64,000 bases of DNA from Cupriavidus campinensis (GCF_905397395.1 NZ_CAJPVH010000024.1:1-64000), one strand, 5' to 3'; positions 43,388-56,219 are shown, counted from the first letter of the stretch. Notes: generated from the letters alone by a model not told the origin. Numbers and translations are program-made.

Positions 43388-43828
43388 TCAGGGCGTGGGG
43401 CGCTCCTCCGCGAGCCATGCCACGACCGGGATCGTCGCCGGCAATAGCGGGCCGACATCAACCGGGGCGTACTGCCATGAGAACGCCTGGCCTTCGCGGC
43501 CGACCGGCTGGCCAACCCAGTCGGTGACCTTGCAGAAATAGAGCCGCACATAGGCGTGCGGGTAGTCATGTTCGAGCGTATGCCAGCGCTCGCTGCGCGT
43601 GACGTCGAGGCCGAGTTCCTCGTGCAGCTCGCGCGTCAGCGCGGCCTCGACGGTCTCACCCGGCTCGAGCTTGCCGCCCGGGAATTCCCAGTAACCCTCG
43701 TACGGCTTGCCCGCCGGGCGTTGCGCCAGCAGGAAGCGGCCATCGGGCCGCACCAGCACGCCGACGGCCACCTCCGTGACCGGGCGCGCCTGGCCGTCCG
43801 CGGAGACCACCGTGCCAGCGCCGCTCAT
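43388..43828 (-). CDS. NUDIX hydrolase, MutT-like (8-oxo-dGTP diphosphatase)
   Basis: A 146-residue NUDIX enzyme with the complete box GGKLEPGETVEAALTRELHE then ELGLDV (residues 49-75) and WEFPGGKL before it, as in MutT, which removes 8-oxo-dGTP from the nucleotide pool. The frame extends upstream, but ATG 43828 overlaps the stop of the ATPase gene (ATGA), indicating coupling. This position next to the DUF815 ATPase and argJ is standard for Burkholderiaceae. Confidence 0.9.
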   Translation of the reverse strand: MSGAGTVVSADGQARPVTEVAVGVLVRPDGRFLLAQRPAGKPYEGYWEFPGGKLEPGETVEAALTRELHEELGLDVTRSERWHTLEHDYPHAYVRLYFCKVTDWVGQPVGREGQAFSWQYAPVDVGPLLPATIPVVAWLAEERPTP

Positions 43829-44724
43829 GCCTGGGGTTCCACGTCGGCCACGAACGGCTTGCCGTGCTTGCCACCCCAGTCGCGCGCAAACTGCCACGCC
43901 ACCCGGCCCGAGCGCGAACCGCGCTCCAGCGCCCAGACCAGCGCATCGCCACGCGCGGCGGCAATGTCCTCGGCGCTGCAGCCGAAGTGCCCCAGCCAAT
44001 GGCCGACGATGGCCAGGTACTCGTCCTGCTTGGGCGGATAAAACGACAGCCACAGCCCGAAGCGCTCGGACAGCGAGATCTTCTCCTCGACCACCTCGCC
44101 CGGATGGATTTCGCCATCGGCCGTGTGCTGGTAGGTCTCGTTGTCCTTCATGTACTCGGGCAGCAGGTGGCGGCGGTTGGACGTGGCGTAGATCAGCACG
44201 TTGTCCGACTGGGCGGCCACCGAGCCGTCCAGCGCGGACTTCAGCGACTTGTAGCCCGACTCGCCGTCCTCGAACGACAGGTCATCGCAGAAGATCACGA
44301 AGCGCTCGGGCCGCTGGGCCAGCTGTTCGACGATATCGCCGAGGTCACCCAGGTCGTCCTTGTCCACCTCCACCAGCCGCAGCCCCTCCTTCACATACGC
44401 GTTCAGGCAAGCCTTGATCAGCGACGACTTGCCGGTACCGCGCGCGCCGGTCAGCAGCACGTTGTTGGCCGGCAGCTTCTGCACGAACTGGCGCGTATTG
44501 GCGACGATGGCGTCCTTCTGGCGCTCGATGTTCTTGAGATCGTCCAGATGGATCGGCGGAAGCTGCTTGATCGCCTGCAGATAGCCGATGTTGCCGAACA
44601 GGCTCTGACGCTTGCGCCAGCGGAACGCTACCGCCTCCTGCCAGTCCGCGTCGCTGAGTTGCGGCGGCAGCCATTGTTCCAGTCGGGCGAGAAAGCTATC
44701 GAGGCGGGCAGCAAGGTCAGACAT
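43825..44724 (-). CDS. ATP-binding protein of the DUF815 family
   Basis: A 299-residue AAA-like P-loop ATPase. Walker A is LLTGARGTGKSSLIKA (near 90-105), Walker B VIFCDDLSFED, sensor region LIYATSNRRHLLPEYM. Members are widespread in proteobacteria but their function is unknown. It lies 21 bp downstream of argJ and overlaps the NUDIX gene by 4 bp, so argJ-DUF815-mutT form one transcription unit. Confidence 0.92.
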   Translation of the reverse strand: MSDLAARLDSFLARLEQWLPPQLSDADWQEAVAFRWRKRQSLFGNIGYLQAIKQLPPIHLDDLKNIERQKDAIVANTRQFVQKLPANNVLLTGARGTGKSSLIKACLNAYVKEGLRLVEVDKDDLGDLGDIVEQLAQRPERFVIFCDDLSFEDGESGYKSLKSALDGSVAAQSDNVLIYATSNRRHLLPEYMKDNETYQHTADGEIHPGEVVEEKISLSERFGLWLSFYPPKQDEYLAIVGHWLGHFGCSAEDIAAARGDALVWALERGSRSGRVAWQFARDWGGKHGKPFVADVEPQA

Positions 44725-44745
44725 GGCGGGGGCGAATTCAGGAAA

Positions 44746-45972
44746 TTACGAACGATAGTCGGCGTTGATCGACACGTAGTCGTGCGAAAGGTCGCAGGTC
44801 CACACGGTGGCTTCGGCATTGCCGCGGCCCAGTGCGATGCGCACGGTGATTTCGGCCTGCTTCATCACGCGCTGGCCGTCTTCCTCGCGGTAGTCGGGGT
44901 TGCGGCCGCCGTCGCGGGCCACCCAGACGTCATCGAGCCACAGGTTCACGCGATCGACATCAAGGTCGTTCACGCCGGCGTAGCCCACGGCGGCCAGGAT
45001 GCGGCCCAAGTTGGGGTCCGAGGCGTAGAACGCGGTCTTGACCAGCGGCGAGTGCGCCACCGCGTAGGCGATCTGGCGACACTCGGCCACGTTGTTGCCG
45101 CCTTCCACGCGAATCGTCATCAGCTTGGTGGCACCCTCGCCGTCGCGCACGATCATCTGGGCCAGTTCCTGCGCCAGCGACGTCACGGCGTCGCGCAGCG
45201 CGGCGAAGGCCGGGCCGTCGGCGCGGTCGATGGATACCCCGGCCTTGCCCGTGGCAATCAGCACGAACGAGTCATTGGTGGACGTATCGCCATCGATCGT
45301 GATGCTGTTGAACGAGTGGTCGGCGGCGTGCGACACCAGCGCCTGGAGCACCGGCTGCGCCACGGCGGCGTCCAGCGCGATGAAGCCGAGCATGGTCGCC
45401 ATGTTCGGGCGGATCATGCCGGCGCCCTTGCTGATGCCGGACATCGTGACCGTCTTGCCGTCGATCTGCACCGTGCGCGACGCGGCCTTGGGCTGTGTGT
45501 CGGTGGTCATGATCGACTCGGCGGCGGCCAGCCAGTTGTCGGCGCGTGCATTGGCGATGGCGGCCGGCAGCGCGGCAGTCAGGCGATCGACCGGCAGTTG
45601 CTCCAGGATCACGCCGGTCGAGAACGGCAGCACCTGGCTGGCGGCGATGCCAAGCTGAGCGGCCAGCGCGTCGCACGTGGCGCGCGCAGCCTTCAGGCCC
45701 GGCTCGCCGGTACCGGCGTTGGCATTGCCGGTGTTGACCACCAGCGCGCGGATGCCCGGGCCCGTGGCCAGGTGCTCGCGGCAGACCTGCACCGGCGCGG
45801 CGCAGAAGCGGTTCTGCGTGAACACGCCGGCCACGGTGCTGCCCTCGGCCACGCGGACCACGAGCACATCCTTGCGATTGGCCTTGCGGATGCCCGCCTC
45901 GGCCCAACCCAGCTCCACGCCGGCAACGGATTTCAAATTCTCTGCCTGGGGCAGCGGCAGGTTCACGGGCAT
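44746..45972 (-). CDS. argJ: Ornithine acetyltransferase / N-acetylglutamate synthase ArgJ
   Basis: A 408-residue bifunctional arginine-synthesis enzyme that moves the acetyl group from N-acetylornithine to glutamate, and can also acetylate glutamate from acetyl-CoA. The self-cleavage site between Ala and Thr is in [20 protein letters not shown], with NTGNANAGTG earlier and [18 protein letters not shown] later. ATG 45972 has ribosome site AAGGAG and is preferred over the in-frame start 27 bp upstream. It is transcribed after secA, with terminator-like hairpins between. Confidence 0.96.
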   Translation of the reverse strand: MPVNLPLPQAENLKSVAGVELGWAEAGIRKANRKDVLVVRVAEGSTVAGVFTQNRFCAAPVQVCREHLATGPGIRALVVNTGNANAGTGEPGLKAARATCDALAAQLGIAASQVLPFSTGVILEQLPVDRLTAALPAAIANARADNWLAAAESIMTTDTQPKAASRTVQIDGKTVTMSGISKGAGMIRPNMATMLGFIALDAAVAQPVLQALVSHAADHSFNSITIDGDTSTNDSFVLIATGKAGVSIDRADGPAFAALRDAVTSLAQELAQMIVRDGEGATKLMTIRVEGGNNVAECRQIAYAVAHSPLVKTAFYASDPNLGRILAAVGYAGVNDLDVDRVNLWLDDVWVARDGGRNPDYREEDGQRVMKQAEITVRIALGRGNAEATVWTCDLSHDYVSINADYRS

Positions 45973-46001
45973 GTGCGGCTCCTTGGTTGCATCTGACAAA
46001 T

Positions 46002-46021
46002 ATGCCCGCTTGCGCGGGCAT
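46002..46021 (-). terminator. Hairpin after secA
   Basis: 8-bp arms (ATGCCCGC and its complement) followed on the minus strand by ATTTGT. It is about 60 bp past the secA stop and before argJ; likely a terminator. Confidence 0.6.
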
Positions 46022-46038
46022 TGTGCGGTCTGTGACTT

Positions 46039-46068
46039 CCCTCTCCCGGACGATGTCGCGGGAGAGGG
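46039..46068. repeat. Palindrome CCCTCTCCCG / CGGGAGAGGG
   Basis: 10-bp perfect arms around a 10-nt spacer between secA and argJ. This kind of CCCTCTCCC palindrome is a dispersed intergenic element in related genomes; it may also help to end secA transcription. Confidence 0.5.
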
Positions 46069-46082
46069 AGAGGGTCCCCGGC

Positions 46083-48875
<2,793 letters not shown>

Positions 48876-49076
48876 CGAGTGCTTTCCCCTGCGCGCGCGG
48901 CCCGGATACGGCTTGGACGACGGCGAGGAATGGGTGGATTGGCGCAAAACGCCGAGTTTATCATGTGGCGGTGTCGTGGCCGGGGCCCAAACGGGCTCCT
49001 TCTGCGCTGGCGCAACAGCCGCCAGACCACCTTCGACAGGTTGGGACTATCCCGCCGCCTTCAATGTTCCGCGCCG

Positions 49077-50018
49077 TTAGCGGATGGCGGCGCGATCGGT
49101 CGGCACGGGCGCCGTGGCAATCGCCGGTGCCGGGTTCGGCGCGGCGGCGGTCAGGAACCCGATCGGGTTACGCGGCACGCCGTTGACATGGACCTCGAAG
49201 TGCAGATGCGCGCCGGTGGACCGGCCCGTGCTGCCCACGCGCGCCACCTCCTGCCCGGCGCGGACCAGATCGCCCACCTTCACCAGTGATTTCGACGCAT
49301 GCGCATAGCGGGTCTTGAGCCCATTGCCATGGTCGATGTCGATCATGTTGCCGTACTCGGGGTGCCACTCGGCCGCCACGACCACCCCGCCGGCCGCCGC
49401 GACGATCGGCGTGCCGGTCGGGGCGACGAAATCCACGCCATCGTGCCGGGTGCGCCGGCCCGAGAACGGATCGATGCGGGTGCCGAAGCTCGAACCATCG
49501 TAGCCCACCGCCACCGGCATCACGCTCGGCGTGCGGCGCTCGCGCAGTTGGCGGTCGATGAGTGCCCCTTCGATCACATCAAAGAAATCCACGCGATGTT
49601 CGGCCTGCTTGCCAAGCCGCGCCAGTTCGTCACGCAGGTCGGGCAGCGTCAGCGCGGTGGATCGCTCGGCGCCGGCGGGGCCGCCCCGGGCTGGGCGATG
49701 GCGGAAGTCGAAGTCCTGGGGGGCGATGCCGGCCAGCCCGGACACGCGCTCGCCGAGCGCATCGAGCCGGACCATCTGGGCCTGGAGTTCACCGACGCGG
49801 GCGGCCAGCACGGCAAGGTTGGCGCGCAGGTAGGCGTTGTCGCGCGCCTGCCCGGAGGCCTCGCCGCCCGGCTGGGCACGGGCGACATACCAGGTGATGG
49901 CGGAAGATGCGGCGGCCACGAGCAGGCACACCACGATGGCAAGCAGCCCGGCGCGCAGCGGCGTGAGCTGAAGACGGAACACCCGCGGCGCGCGCGAATG
50001 CAGCACGATGATTTGCAT
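49077..50018 (-). CDS. M23 (LytM-type) peptidase, membrane-anchored
   Basis: A 313-residue protein. One N-terminal membrane segment (GLLAIVVCLLVAAASSAITW, residues 28-47) and a coiled-coil-like region precede a LytM domain with zinc ligands in RHDGVDFVAPTGTPIVAAA and AHLHFEVHVNG. It is predicted to act on peptidoglycan in the periplasm as an endopeptidase or, as in EnvC/NlpD, as an amidase activator. All expected His/Asp ligands are visible. It is upstream of secA on the same strand and divergent from dciA, the normal local order. Confidence 0.9.
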   Translation of the reverse strand: MQIIVLHSRAPRVFRLQLTPLRAGLLAIVVCLLVAAASSAITWYVARAQPGGEASGQARDNAYLRANLAVLAARVGELQAQMVRLDALGERVSGLAGIAPQDFDFRHRPARGGPAGAERSTALTLPDLRDELARLGKQAEHRVDFFDVIEGALIDRQLRERRTPSVMPVAVGYDGSSFGTRIDPFSGRRTRHDGVDFVAPTGTPIVAAAGGVVVAAEWHPEYGNMIDIDHGNGLKTRYAHASKSLVKVGDLVRAGQEVARVGSTGRSTGAHLHFEVHVNGVPRNPIGFLTAAAPNPAPAIATAPVPTDRAAIR

Positions 50019-50121
50019 GACCTACCCCTTCGCCGACAAAAAGAGGCCGACCGGCCTCGTCGCGCATGCGGGCGTGGCATCCCGGCTCTCGGTGGCCAGG
50101 ATTGCGCGCTAGAATGCGCGC

Positions 50122-50631
50122 ATGCGCATGTTCACTCACCACGCTCTCCAGACGCCGGTTGCCAAGCCACTCAACGATTGGCTGACCAAGTCCGGGCCGG
50201 TTTCGGCGCTGATGCAGACGGCGCGCGAACTGGCGTCACTGGAAACGGAAGTCCTGTCGCTCCTGCCACGCGGCCTGCAGGACGGAATCGCCGTGGCCGG
50301 TGTCAAGCATGACAACCGGGGCCCGCAGCCGGAAGCGACATTGCTGTTGCTGGCCGCGCATGGCGCGGCGGCCGCGCGGGTACGGCAAGTGGTGCCGACC
50401 CTGCTTACCCGGCTGCAACAGCGGGGCTCGCAGGTTACCGCAATCCGGGTACGGGTACAACCGGAGGTCGGGCGCGGGGATTGGGACACTGGCCCGGTCA
50501 CGCGGCAGCCGCGCACGGCCAACCTGCCGCCGCTGGGGCTGACCAGCATGGATCAACTGGCGCAAAGCCTGGAATCCTCGCCGCTGAAGGAAGCGGTGGA
50601 GGCGCTGCTGGCGCGGCATCGCAACCGCTGA
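50122..50631 (+). CDS. DciA-family helicase loader (DUF721)
   Basis: A 169-residue protein of the DUF721/DciA family, which in most bacteria lacking DnaC interacts with the DnaB helicase at replication initiation. The N-terminal helical part (PVAKPLNDWLTKSGPVSAL) and the KH-like domain (ATLLLLAAHGAAAARVRQVV, then TAIRVRVQPEV) fit. The first two Met codons (50122, 50128) are both possible starts. It ends at the terminator shared with lpxC. Confidence 0.85.
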   Translation: MRMFTHHALQTPVAKPLNDWLTKSGPVSALMQTARELASLETEVLSLLPRGLQDGIAVAGVKHDNRGPQPEATLLLLAAHGAAAARVRQVVPTLLTRLQQRGSQVTAIRVRVQPEVGRGDWDTGPVTRQPRTANLPPLGLTSMDQLAQSLESSPLKEAVEALLARHRNR

Positions 50632-50650
50632 CGCCGCGGTACTCAATAGA

Positions 50651-50674
50651 AACGGCCTCCCAAGGGAGGCCGTT
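50651..50674. terminator. Bidirectional terminator between dciA and lpxC
   Basis: A perfect 11-bp stem AACGGCCTCCC/GGGAGGCCGTT with a 2-nt loop between convergent genes. On the minus strand it is followed by TTTCTATT. Confidence 0.8.
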
Positions 50675-50700
50675 GTCGTTTGCGCCGGGGGGGCGGATGC

Positions 50701-51618
50701 TCAGGCAAACGCCGGCTGCACCTGCGGCAGGAAGGCGGTGGGCGCTTCCTCCAGCTTGTCGAACGTCACGATTTCGTACGCTTCCTGGTCCGCCAGCAGC
50801 GCGCGCAGCAGCTGGTTGTTCAGGCCGTGGCCGGACTTGTTGGCCACATACGCGCCGATCAGCGGATGGCCGACCACGTACAGGTCGCCAATCGCGTCGA
50901 GGATCTTGTGGCGCACGAACTCGTCGCCGTAGCGCAGTTCCTCGTTGTTCAGCATGCGGTGCTCGTCCAGCACGATGGCGTTGTCCAGGCTGCCGCCACG
51001 GGCCAGGCCCATCTCGCGCAGCGCTTCCACCTCGTGGGCGAAACCGAAGGTGCGGGCCCGGGCGATCTCGCGCACGTAGCTCGTGTCGGCGAAATCGATC
51101 GAGAACGCCTGGCCGGTCTTGTCGACGGCCGGATGACGGAAGTCGATCGTGAACGAGAGCTTGAAGCCGAAATACGGCTCCAGGCGGGCCAGCTTGTCGC
51201 CGTCACGCACTTCCACGGCGCGCTTCACGCGGATGAAACGCTTGGCCGCCGACTGCTCCTCGATCCCCGCCGACTGCAGCAGGAACACGAACGACGCTGC
51301 GCTGCCGTCCATGATCGGGATTTCCTCGGCATCCACGTCGACATAGAGATTGTCGATCCCCAGGCCAGCGCAGGCCGACATCAGGTGTTCCACCGTCGAG
51401 ACGCGCGCGCCGTTCTTCTGGAGCACGGACGCCAGGCGCGTGTCGCCGATGGCGCTGGCGGCCACGGGGATTTCCACCGGTTCCGGCAGATCGACACGGG
51501 TGAACACGATGCCTGCATCGACGGGGGCCGGTCGCAGGGTCAGCGTCACTTTGCGACCCGAGTGCAAACCGATGCCAACCGTCTTCACCAGGGATTTGAT
51601 GGTGCGCTGTTTGAGCAT
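50701..51618 (-). CDS. lpxC: UDP-3-O-acyl-N-acetylglucosamine deacetylase LpxC
   Basis: A 305-residue zinc deacetylase, the committed step of lipid A synthesis. It opens with [20 protein letters not shown]. Zinc ligands are His in [13 protein letters not shown] and the His/Asp pair in [15 protein letters not shown]; the catalytic His is in [16 protein letters not shown] strong TATAAT is 29 bp upstream of the start. It closes the dcw region as usual in proteobacteria. Confidence 0.98.
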   Translation of the reverse strand: MLKQRTIKSLVKTVGIGLHSGRKVTLTLRPAPVDAGIVFTRVDLPEPVEIPVAASAIGDTRLASVLQKNGARVSTVEHLMSACAGLGIDNLYVDVDAEEIPIMDGSAASFVFLLQSAGIEEQSAAKRFIRVKRAVEVRDGDKLARLEPYFGFKLSFTIDFRHPAVDKTGQAFSIDFADTSYVREIARARTFGFAHEVEALREMGLARGGSLDNAIVLDEHRMLNNEELRYGDEFVRHKILDAIGDLYVVGHPLIGAYVANKSGHGLNNQLLRALLADQEAYEIVTFDKLEEAPTAFLPQVQPAFA

Positions 51619-51646
51619 GACAGCCTCAATCTCTTAGGTGGCCCAC

Positions 51647-51652
51647 ATTATA
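51647..51652 (-). promoter_or_regulatory. Probable -10 box of the lpxC promoter
   Basis: TATAAT on the minus strand in an unusually A/T-rich stretch (51640-51685), leaving a leader of roughly 20 nt with AAGAGATTGAGG as ribosome site. The -35 is not clear. Confidence 0.55.
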
Positions 51653-51787
51653 AAAAGCTATTGGGCACAAATTTTAATAACGCGATACTACCACCGCTTG
51701 GTGTATTGCGCCGCACCACTTTGTGTCGGGGTGTTAACCAGTGTTACCAAAGTCGACCAAACATCACTCCGACCGGGCCAATCCGTG

Positions 51788-52294
51788 TCAGGCGCGCAAC
51801 GCCTCAAGAACGGCTTCGGCGCTGCTGACCTTGAATTCGCCAGGGGCTTCCACGAACAGGTGGGTGACCACGCCGTCATCCAGCACCATCGCGTAGCGCT
51901 TGGCGCGCACGCCCAGGCCGCGCTGGCTCAGGTCCTGGTCCAGCCCGAGCGCGCGAGCCCATTGTGCAGCGCCGTCGGCCATCATGCGGACTTTGCCGCC
52001 GGTCTGCTGCTCACGGCCCCAGGCGCCCATCACAAAGGCGTCATTGACCGCGTGGCACCAGATCTCGTCCACACCGGCTGCCTGGAACTGGTCGGCCAGT
52101 TGCACGAAGCCGGGCACGTGCTTGGCAGAGCAGGTCGGCGTGAACGCGCCGGGTAGGCCGAACACGACGATGCGGCGGCCCTTGACCAACTCGGCCACCG
52201 GGAAGGCATTGGGACCGAGCGCGCAACCGCCGGTCTCGGCTTCGAAGAATTCGTACAGGGTGGCGTCGGGGACGCGCTGGCCAACACTGATCAT
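51788..52294 (-). CDS. Peroxiredoxin, Prx5 type
   Basis: A 168-residue thiol peroxidase. The peroxidatic cysteine is in GLPGAFTPTCSAKHVPGF (Cys near 55), with the Prx5-type continuation VDEIWCHAVNDAFVMGAWG. A reducing partner (glutaredoxin or glutathione) would be needed. It lies between ftsZ and lpxC on the same strand, as in many Burkholderiaceae. Confidence 0.93.
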   Translation of the reverse strand: MISVGQRVPDATLYEFFEAETGGCALGPNAFPVAELVKGRRIVVFGLPGAFTPTCSAKHVPGFVQLADQFQAAGVDEIWCHAVNDAFVMGAWGREQQTGGKVRMMADGAAQWARALGLDQDLSQRGLGVRAKRYAMVLDDGVVTHLFVEAPGEFKVSSAEAVLEALRA

Positions 52295-52655
52295 GGGGGC
52301 GATTTCCTAAAGACCGAACAGACGAAAGTCGGGGCTGGTGAAAACCCTGACTGCAATCATAGGCCACAAAAACGACTGCGCGGCGCACCGGTTCGGCACG
52401 CCGCGCGGACGACGAGGCATCCCGCCGCGGGAAGGCGGGAAACAGTCCGGGGAGGCGGCCGATGGCACGCCTGTCCCGGCAACGGGATGCGGGCGGAGAC
52501 AGTGCCGACGCGGGCGCGGCGCAGCCGGGCGCGCTGACGGGCTACGTCAGTCCTGGCGAATGCCGAGCGGATAGGGAGCGCTCAGGCTTCGCGGATCAGA
52601 CCACGTGCAACCCGCCAGGCGCACGGCCGCAGCCGCCGCCCTGCCGGTAGCCAAC
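52295..52655. other. Intergenic stretch between ftsZ and the peroxiredoxin gene
   Basis: About 360 bp, very GC-rich. Short frames are present, but with no ribosome site or recognisable sequence. It should hold the promoter of the peroxiredoxin gene and the end of the ftsZ transcript; no clear hairpin terminator was found. Confidence 0.5.
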
Positions 52656-53849
52656 TCAGTCCGCCTGCTTGCGCAGGAAGGCCGGGATGTCGTACGTGTC
52701 CACACCCTTTTCCTGCAGCGCCGCCACGTGAGCCGATGCCGACTCACGCGAACTGCGCCACACGGCCGGCGTATCCAGGCCGCTGTAGTCCGGCGAGGCA
52801 TGCGCCGGGGCAGCGGTCATGCCGCCCATCATCTGCATCGGGATGTTGTCCGTGCCAGTCTTCAGCAGCGTCATCGGCTGCTGCTTCTTGGCCGAACGGC
52901 CCAGGCCCGTTGCCACCACGGTCACGCGCAGCGCGTCGCCCATCGAGTCGTCGTACACCGTGCCGAAAATCACCGTGGCATCTTCCGCGGCGTAGCTGCG
53001 GATGGTGTTCATGACTTCCTTGGTTTCCGACAGCTTCAGCGAGCGGCTGGCCGTGATGTTGACCAGCACGCCGCGCGCGCCGGACAGGTCCACGCCTTCC
53101 AGCAGCGGGCTGGCGACGGCCTGCTCGGCAGCCAGGCGGGCGCGATCCACGCCGGACACGGTAGCCGTGCCCATCATGGCCTTGCCCTGCTCGCCCATCA
53201 CCGTCTTCACGTCTTCGAAGTCGACGTTCACGAGGCCGTCAACGTTGATGATCTCGGCAATGCCGGCCACCGCGTTGTGCAGCACGTCGTCGGCGCACTG
53301 GAAGCACTTGTCCATCTCGGCGTCGTCGCCCATCACCTCGAACAGCTTCTCGTTGAGCACCACGATCAGCGAGTCCACCGACGATTCCAGCTCGCCCGAG
53401 CCATGTTCGGCCACCTTGGCGCGACGTGCGCCTTCGAAGTCGAACGGCTTGCTGACCACGCCCACGGTCAGGATGCCCATTTCCTTGGCCACCTGCGCCA
53501 CGATCGGGGCGGCGCCGGTACCGGTGCCGCCGCCCATGCCGGCAGTGATGAAGACCATGTGCGCACCGCGCAGGGAATCGGCGATCTGCTCGCGCGCCTG
53601 TTCGGCGCAGTTGCGACCCACCTCCGGCTTGGCGCCGGCGCCCAGACCCGTGTTACCGAGTTGCAGCACGCGCGATGCCGTGGAGCGCTTGAGCGCCTGG
53701 GCATCGGTGTTCATGCAGATGAATTCCACGCCCTGCACGCCACGGCTGATCATGTGCTGCACGGCGTTGCCGCCCGCACCGCCCACGCCCACCACCTTGA
53801 TGATGGTGCCGTCCTGCATCTCCGATTCGATCATGTCAAAGTCCATCAC
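52656..53849 (-). CDS. ftsZ: Cell division protein FtsZ
   Basis: A 397-residue tubulin-like GTPase forming the Z ring. The GTP-binding signature is AGMGGGTGTGAAPIVAQVA (near 105-123), with GVGGAGGNAVQHMI at the N-terminus and the T7-type NVDFEDVKTVM. The C-terminal conserved peptide TYDIPAFLRKQAD binds FtsA and ZipA. It follows ftsA in the dcw cluster after 188 bp, a gap that probably carries an additional promoter. Confidence 0.98.
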   Translation of the reverse strand: MMDFDMIESEMQDGTIIKVVGVGGAGGNAVQHMISRGVQGVEFICMNTDAQALKRSTASRVLQLGNTGLGAGAKPEVGRNCAEQAREQIADSLRGAHMVFITAGMGGGTGTGAAPIVAQVAKEMGILTVGVVSKPFDFEGARRAKVAEHGSGELESSVDSLIVVLNEKLFEVMGDDAEMDKCFQCADDVLHNAVAGIAEIINVDGLVNVDFEDVKTVMGEQGKAMMGTATVSGVDRARLAAEQAVASPLLEGVDLSGARGVLVNITASRSLKLSETKEVMNTIRSYAAEDATVIFGTVYDDSMGDALRVTVVATGLGRSAKKQQPMTLLKTGTDNIPMQMMGGMTAAPAHASPDYSGLDTPAVWRSSRESASAHVAALQEKGVDTYDIPAFLRKQAD

Positions 53850-54037
53850 TGCCTCCGTGAAAAATCAGTCCCCAAACGCTGCAGCCTCCCCGCCGCAGCC
53901 CTTGGTTCCTGAACAAGAAACCAAAATAGAAGAAGAAACCTGCTCAACGTGCCATCGTGCGATTCGCTGACCGCGACGCATGGCTGACTCGTAAAACGCC
54001 TAAAAAAATCCCTAAAACAACCTGACCACATCCGGCG

Positions 54038-55270
54038 TCAGAAGTTGCCGACAAACCATTCCTTCATGCGCGTCCACACCTGCTTCACCGAGCCGCTCTG
54101 CACGGCCACCTTGCGGCCACGCATGCGCTGCACCCGGCCTTCCAGCAGCAGGCCCATCACCGTGGAGTAGCGCGGGCTCTTCACCACCTCGTGCAGGTTG
54201 CCGCGATACTCGGGCACGCCCACGCGCACCGGCTTCAGGAAGATGTCCTCGCCCAGCTCCACCATGCCCGGCATCATCGCCGTGCCGCCGGTGATCACCA
54301 CGCCGGAGGACAGCAGTTCCTCGTAGCCGGACTCGCGCACCACCTGGTGCACCAGCGAATACAGTTCCTCGATGCGCGGCTCGATCACGGCCGCCAGCGC
54401 CTGGCGGCTCAGCGTGCGCGTGCCACGGTCACCCACGCCCGGCACCTCGATCATGTCGTCCGGGTCGGCAATCGCCTGCTTGGCAATGCCGTACTGGATC
54501 TTGATGTCCTCGGCGTCCGGCGTCGGCGTGCGCAGGGCCATCGCAATATCGTTGGTAATCTGGTCCCCGGCGATCGGGATCACGGCCGTATGCCGGATCG
54601 CGCCCTCGCTGAAGATGGCGATATCCGTGGTGCCGCCGCCAATATCGACCAGCACCACGCCCAGTTCCTTCTCGTCCTCCGTCAGCACGGCCAGGCTCGA
54701 CGCCAGCGGCTGCAGGATCAGGTCATGCACTTCCAGCCCGCAGCGGCGCACGCACTTGACGATGTTCTGCGCCGCGCTGACCGCGCCGGTGACGATATGG
54801 ACCTTGACCTCCAGGCGGATGCCGCTCATGCCGATGGGCTCGCGCACGTCCTCCTGGCCGTCGATGATGAATTCCTGCGTCAGGATGTGCAGGATCTGCT
54901 GGTCGGTCGGGATGTTGACCGCCTTGGCGGTCTCGATCACCCGGGCCACGTCCGTCTGCGTGACCTCCTTGTCCTTGATGGCCACCATCCCGCTCGAGTT
55001 GAAGCTGCGGATATGGCTGCCGGCAATGCCGGTGAAGACCTCGGCGATCTTGCAGTCGGCCATCAGCTCGGCCTCCTCCAGCGCGCGCTGGATCGACTGC
55101 ACGGTGGCCTCGATATTGACCACGACCCCCTTCTTCAGACCCTTGGACTCGGACTGGCCCATCCCGATCACTTCGTAGCTGCCGTCGGGGCGCAGTTCCG
55201 CGACCACCGCCGCCACCTTCGAGGTGCCGATGTCGAGACCGACCAGTAAGTCCTTGTATTCCTTGCTCAT
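54038..55270 (-). CDS. ftsA: Cell division protein FtsA
   Basis: A 410-residue actin-like ATPase that tethers FtsZ to the membrane. LVGLDIGTSKVAAVVAEL and VLVDIGGGTTDIAIFSEGAI are the phosphate-binding loops, and VVITGGTAMMPGMVELGEDI the adenosine motif. The C-terminal amphipathic helix is VWTRMKEWFVGNF. The start overlaps the ftsQ stop (ATGA). Confidence 0.98.
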   Translation of the reverse strand: MSKEYKDLLVGLDIGTSKVAAVVAELRPDGSYEVIGMGQSESKGLKKGVVVNIEATVQSIQRALEEAELMADCKIAEVFTGIAGSHIRSFNSSGMVAIKDKEVTQTDVARVIETAKAVNIPTDQQILHILTQEFIIDGQEDVREPIGMSGIRLEVKVHIVTGAVSAAQNIVKCVRRCGLEVHDLILQPLASSLAVLTEDEKELGVVLVDIGGGTTDIAIFSEGAIRHTAVIPIAGDQITNDIAMALRTPTPDAEDIKIQYGIAKQAIADPDDMIEVPGVGDRGTRTLSRQALAAVIEPRIEELYSLVHQVVRESGYEELLSSGVVITGGTAMMPGMVELGEDIFLKPVRVGVPEYRGNLHEVVKSPRYSTVMGLLLEGRVQRMRGRKVAVQSGSVKQVWTRMKEWFVGNF

Positions 55271-56178
55271 CGGGTTTTCTCCGCGTTCTTGCTCTTGAGT
55301 CGCGTCGGATTGTTATTGGGATTGCCTGCCGACGCCGCTGCCGGCGTCGTTCCCCCGGAGGCTTTGGCCGCCGCCGCGTTTGCCGCTTTTGCTGCCGCGG
55401 CAGCCTGGGCGTCGGTCAGGAACCTGACGTTGGCCGCGCGGATCGCGAAGCCGTTGGGATAGCGCAGGTCGGCGTACTCCACCTGCTTGCCCACCTGCTC
55501 GGTCACCTGCGGCCAGGCGGCCACGAAGCGCTTGACCCGCGCCTCCATGGCTGCCCGATCCTCATCGGTCTGCTCTCGGCCCAGCTCGATCACCATGCCG
55601 TTCGACAGCCGCGTGCGCCACGCATAGCGCGACGACAACGCCACCGACAGCGGCTCGGCCTTGAGCGGCTTGAACCATTGCCGCATGACTTCCAGCTTCT
55701 CGACCACATCGGCCTCGCTGTCCGGCGGCCCGTCGAGTGCCAGCAGCTGGGCATCTTCCTCGGCCTCGGCGGTGTTGGCCACGAACACCTCGCCATAGGT
55801 ATTGAGGAGCCGGCCGCTTTCCGGGCTGCCCCAGGTACCCAGCGCCTCATGCTCCTCCACCTCCACCGCCAGCCCGTTCGGCCATTCGCGGCGCACGCTC
55901 GCGTGCCGCACCCACGGCACCGACTCGAACGCCTGACGCGCCGCGTTCAGGTCCAACGTAAAGAAATTGCCAGACAGCTTGCCCAGCGCGTTGGCGCGCA
56001 CGCTCGGCCCGTTCACGTGGCGCAGCGCCTGGCCGTCCATGGCGTGCAGTTCCACATGGGTGATGGCGAACACCGGCCGCTGGGCCAGCCACAGCAGGCC
56101 CGCCCCGAGCGCCATCAGCGCCACCAGTGCGTAGAGCACGGAGGCGATCAGGTTGAGGAGGCGCGCGTTATGCCACAT
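55267..56178 (-). CDS. ftsQ: Cell division protein FtsQ
   Basis: A 303-residue bitopic divisome protein. A short cytoplasmic N-terminus and membrane segment (LIASVLYALVALMALGAGLL) precede the POTRA domain (FAITHVELHAMDG ... FFTLDLNAARQAFESVPWV) and the FtsB/FtsL-binding beta domain. The C-terminal 45 residues are Ala/Thr/Asn-rich and variable. It lies between ddlB and ftsA. Confidence 0.95.
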   Translation of the reverse strand: MWHNARLLNLIASVLYALVALMALGAGLLWLAQRPVFAITHVELHAMDGQALRHVNGPSVRANALGKLSGNFFTLDLNAARQAFESVPWVRHASVRREWPNGLAVEVEEHEALGTWGSPESGRLLNTYGEVFVANTAEAEEDAQLLALDGPPDSEADVVEKLEVMRQWFKPLKAEPLSVALSSRYAWRTRLSNGMVIELGREQTDEDRAAMEARVKRFVAAWPQVTEQVGKQVEYADLRYPNGFAIRAANVRFLTDAQAAAAAKAANAAAAKASGGTTPAAASAGNPNNNPTRLKSKNAEKTR

Positions 56179-56219
56179 GGGTCGGGTTCAGGAGCTGTGT
56201 TTTCGTCGAATTACGGTTA

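Noticed and set aside
52338-52650. Short frames between ftsZ and the peroxiredoxin gene
   Set aside because: Arg/Gly-rich translations typical of GC-rich non-coding sequence, no ribosome sites, no conserved features.
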